Source: Piromyces finnis (Eukaryota > Neocallimastigomycota > Neocallimastigomycetes > Neocallimastigales > Neocallimastigaceae). From it: a DNA stretch of 64,000 bases. The notes below the pieces were generated by a model that had not been told where the DNA came from, did not search any database, and saw only the letters and a program-made list of their open reading frames with translations. Shown here piece by piece: positions 60,787-64,000 of this stretch. The stretch spans positions 248,001 to 312,000 of the forward strand of contig MCFH01000047.1 in assembly GCA_002104945.1 (NCBI GenBank). The letters are read 5' to 3'. Position numbers and translations under genes: made by a program. Each line of letters begins with the position of its first letter. The stretch's first letter is position 1.

Positions 60787-62630
60787 TTTTAATGTATATA
60801 TATTTTATAAACTAACAAATATAATTTGATGATTTTTGTAATTTAATGTAGAATCTTTTATGAATTGTCAAATGAAAAGTTTATCTGAAATTTAAAAAAT
60901 GAAATGAAATGACAGAAATCAATTATATTTCCAAATTTTTTAATGTATTACAAATAAAAATTAATTGATTTTTTCAATTTAAATGATAATATATGTATTC
61001 CTGTATGCCTAACAAAAAAAAAAAATGCATTAAAATATGAGTGAGGGTATAAAAAGAAAAAAAGAAAAAAAGAAATTGAAATTAATTTTTAATATCTTTA
61101 TTTATATCTTTATTTAAAAAAAGAATTAAATTTGATATTAAATTAAAGAAATGCTATATTCATCATTAATGTATATTGAAAAATTGAATTTAAAAAAAAA
61201 ACATTTAATGGTCAAACCATTTTTCATTTTTCAATGGAAAAAAATATATATATAAAATAAAATTATAGCATTGAATTTGATTTTAATAACAATTACGTAT
61301 TTTTCTTATTTTTTTTTCATAAAAACTGTATGTTTAATTATTATTACTATTTCGTTTGTTAACCAAATTTTATTTTGTCTTTAAAATTATTTCAATTATT
61401 AAAATTAAATTATTATAAATTCTTATTGAAGACATTTTTATAATTGAGAAAGCTGAAGTATTTACTTTCAATACATTATATTTATCTAAACTAATTAAAA
61501 CTATGTTTATAATTTTTTATATTCATTTCACTTTATATTATTAATGATTTATCATACATTGATTTTTTTTAAAGAAAAAAAAAATGTGACAAGATGTGTA
61601 CCAATTAAAAACGAGAAATTTTTGTAATACAATAATTATTTATTATTAATAAAAATAAATTTTATTTAATATGACTTACTATATAAACTCTTTTTTTTTC
61701 CTTTCCTTTTCCTTTCTTCTTCTTCTTAATAATATTTGTTTAATTGATAGATGGAAATGGTTCCTCACTCCTTTTTTATTAAATAAAAATTAAAAGAGTA
61801 AAAAAATCAAATTTATGGTAAATTAATTTCTAATTTATCTTTTTTTTTTATATTTGAAACAAACTCTATTTTTAAATAGATTATATATTAGAATATATTG
61901 TTATATATGATTCAATTAAAATCATATATTTTTATTATAAAAATTAATAATATACAAAATGTAACACTATGAAAATGAAGATGAAAAAAAAAAAACATTA
62001 ATAAAGTTAAAATTATACCTCCATTTTTAAGTACTTTAATACTTAAATATAATAATATTTAATCATCGATCTTTATTATATAATCGATATTAAATAAATC
62101 GTTCATTTCTTTATTTTCATATCTATATGAAAACTTTTTTTAAATCATTTCTATGAATAATCTACATAATTTGGTATATTTTATGTATATCACAATTTTA
62201 TTCACGTGTAATTTCATTTTCCTAGTTATTTTAATTAAATTAAATTAAAAAAGAAAAACATTAAATATTAATTATATTTAATCTACTCGAAATTAATAAT
62301 ATTTCTTTTTTATTAAAGTAAATTATATATACATATAAATTAAGTAATTGAAAGAAACAGGCAAAACCTTCTTCAACTATTTGTTTTATATTTATATAAA
62401 ATAAAATATATATATATATATTCCAAACATTCCTAGTAAAAAGAAAAAATGATTAAAGTATTTTTTTAAATTCAATTAATATAAATAAATAATAAATTTA
62501 TAAATAAAAAAAAATATTTAATAAAATAAAAAAAATTCACAATTCCAATTAACAATAGCAATAATAATAAAATATCTAATAAGAAAAAGAAAAAACTAAA
62601 TAAAAGAATACCATTAAAATAAAATAAAAA
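60787..62630. other. Divergent intergenic region, XPO7/SVP26
   Basis: 1.84 kb between two start codons. AT-rich; a CCTTTTCC patch lies near 61,695. The final 100 bp before 62,631 are A-rich with little G, as in other leaders here. Promoters of both genes are expected. No coding sequence or RNA gene recognised. Confidence 0.55.
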
Positions 62631-63755
62631 ATGATTTTAACACTAATAAAATATATTGGAGTACTACTAGCAATAATTTTTATATTGTTAAGTTTAGGTA
62701 TGTTTTCAATTTTAATATAAATTTATTATACGCAATTAAATTAATATATATTAACAAAATAAAAAAAAAAAAAGCTTGTACTCTTTATTATCTTGCAGAA
62801 CTTGTTGAAGAAAACACTGTAATGACTAGAAAAGTCATTAAGTATTCAATTTGGGTATGTATTTTTTTAAAAAAAAAAATAAATGTTATTCCATCATAAT
62901 ATATCACTAATTACATATAAATTTTATTAAAAAAAAATATTCTTTATATATATCATTATTATTGTTGTTATTATTATTGTTGTTATTCTTTTAAATACCA
63001 GACTGTATTAGTTTTATATGTTTTATTATGGATTGTCGATGGAATGCCATTCCTTAGAATACTATTTTCAATTATATGTCATTTAGTATACAGTATTTTG
63101 TTAAATGATTTCCCAGACATTCAACTTTCAAGTCCAACATTTATATCTTCTTGTGGTAAATATTTATCCTTTTTTAAAAAAAAAAATATTTAAATATCTA
63201 TATATAGTTAGTTGGTTTCAAATTATAATATAATTTATGTATAACCGTTATATTTTTAATTTTATATTATATATATATATATAAATTTAAAGTACTTGTA
63301 TTAGTCGATCATTTTGTTTGGTTTAATTACTTTACCAAATTCTATTATCCATTTGATAGAATTGTTTGCTTCTTTGTTATTTGTGTTTGGGCCGTTCCAT
63401 TTGAATTCTTTATCTCTTTAAGTGCCAATGATAATACTTTACCATACGGTATTTTTTTTTTTTCTTATATATATATTTTTATATTTTTATATATTTTATA
63501 AACTAAAAGAAATTTTTAGTGGATAGTATTTTACTTTTTTGTTTATTATAAAAAAAAAATAAGCTATACAAAGTATTCTTATATTAAATTACTAACGGTT
63601 CACTCTATATTTTACTATAAATATAATAATATTGTTTTTAATATTTCTCATAATTAGATAACTATAATGGTAAGAAAAAGAAAAAGAATAATTTCGTAAA
63701 GAAAATAATAAACACCATTTTAATGAAAGAAGAAGAGAATAGTGAAAGACCATAA
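62631..63755 (+). CDS. SVP26/TEX261 family ER-Golgi membrane protein
   Basis: This is a 184-residue membrane protein of the Svp26/Tex261 family, a COPII adaptor that helps load some Golgi enzymes into vesicles. Five exons: 62631-62697, 62775-62854, 63002-63155, 63293-63448 and 63658-63755; all GT-AG. Four hydrophobic segments are visible. Family segments include ACTLYYLAELVEENTV, FPDIQLSSPTFISS, LVLVDHFVWFNYF and CVWAVPFEFFISLSANDNTL. A basic Lys-rich C-terminal tail (GKKKKKNNFVKK) could act as a cytosolic sorting signal. The ATG is preceded by an A-rich leader. Family assignment is firm; the cargo is unknown. Confidence 0.92.
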
Positions 63756-63893
63756 AAAAAAAATATTTAATAATATTTGAATTGTTATTAAAACCTATTT
63801 CAAGTATTTTATTCAATATATATTTTATACAATAATAAAGATAACAATAAAATTCTTTCAATCCTACCTTTTTTTTTTTTTTTTACCATAAAA

Positions 63894-63924
<31 letters not shown>

Positions 63925-64000
63925 TTGTTCATTTTATTATTTAAAATAAGAATAAGAATAGTTGAAAATAATACCTAAGATAAATATAATCAAAAAAAAA

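Overview
The window is eukaryotic nuclear DNA with extreme AT bias: long homopolymers, ATT/TAA/TTTA microsatellites and intergenic DNA that is almost only A and T. The gene set points to a flagellated, early-diverging fungus. A fungal-type vacuolar/plasma-membrane Ca2+-ATPase, verprolin, Svp26/Tex261 and a full Hippo kinase sit beside cilium genes (CFAP298, Chibby, a Tctex-type dynein light chain). Anaerobic gut fungi (Neocallimastigomycota) fit best. This placement is inference from composition and gene content; no rRNA is present to settle it.

Layout. 1-11,322: two near-identical head-to-tail copies of an endonuclease/reverse-transcriptase non-LTR retrotransposon on the minus strand, one broken and one with an intact 1511-codon ORF, each with 124-bp tandem monomers at its 5' end. 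12,012-15,680: an intronless, codon-biased P-type Ca2+-ATPase. 15,681-23,999: an 8.3-kb AT-rich stretch with microsatellites, a 46-bp tandem repeat and a few exon-like islands but no resolvable gene. 24,000-63,755: twelve intron-rich genes in compact order: Hippo/MST kinase (+), CFAP298 (-), Chibby (+), PIF1 helicase (-), DNA ligase I (+), verprolin/WIP (-), SPT4 (+), Tctex dynein light chain (-), U11/U12-59K (PDCD7)-like (+), DHHC palmitoyltransferase (+), exportin-7 (-), SVP26/TEX261 (+).

I rebuilt every exon-intron structure by hand from reading frame, GT/AG signals and family conservation. The twelve genes contain 103 introns, all GT-AG, and every model closes in frame. Several exons are tiny (13, 17, 19, 19, 21 and 26 nt). 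One is only 6 nt: it encodes Cys-Pro, including the catalytic cysteine of the DHHC motif.

Neighbours suggest shared themes. CFAP298 and Chibby (both cilium genes) are divergent over 663 bp, and PIF1 and DNA ligase I (both lagging-strand replication) are divergent over 782 bp. From the ATPase to the U11/U12-59K gene the strands alternate strictly, so every intergenic space is either convergent or a potential bidirectional promoter.
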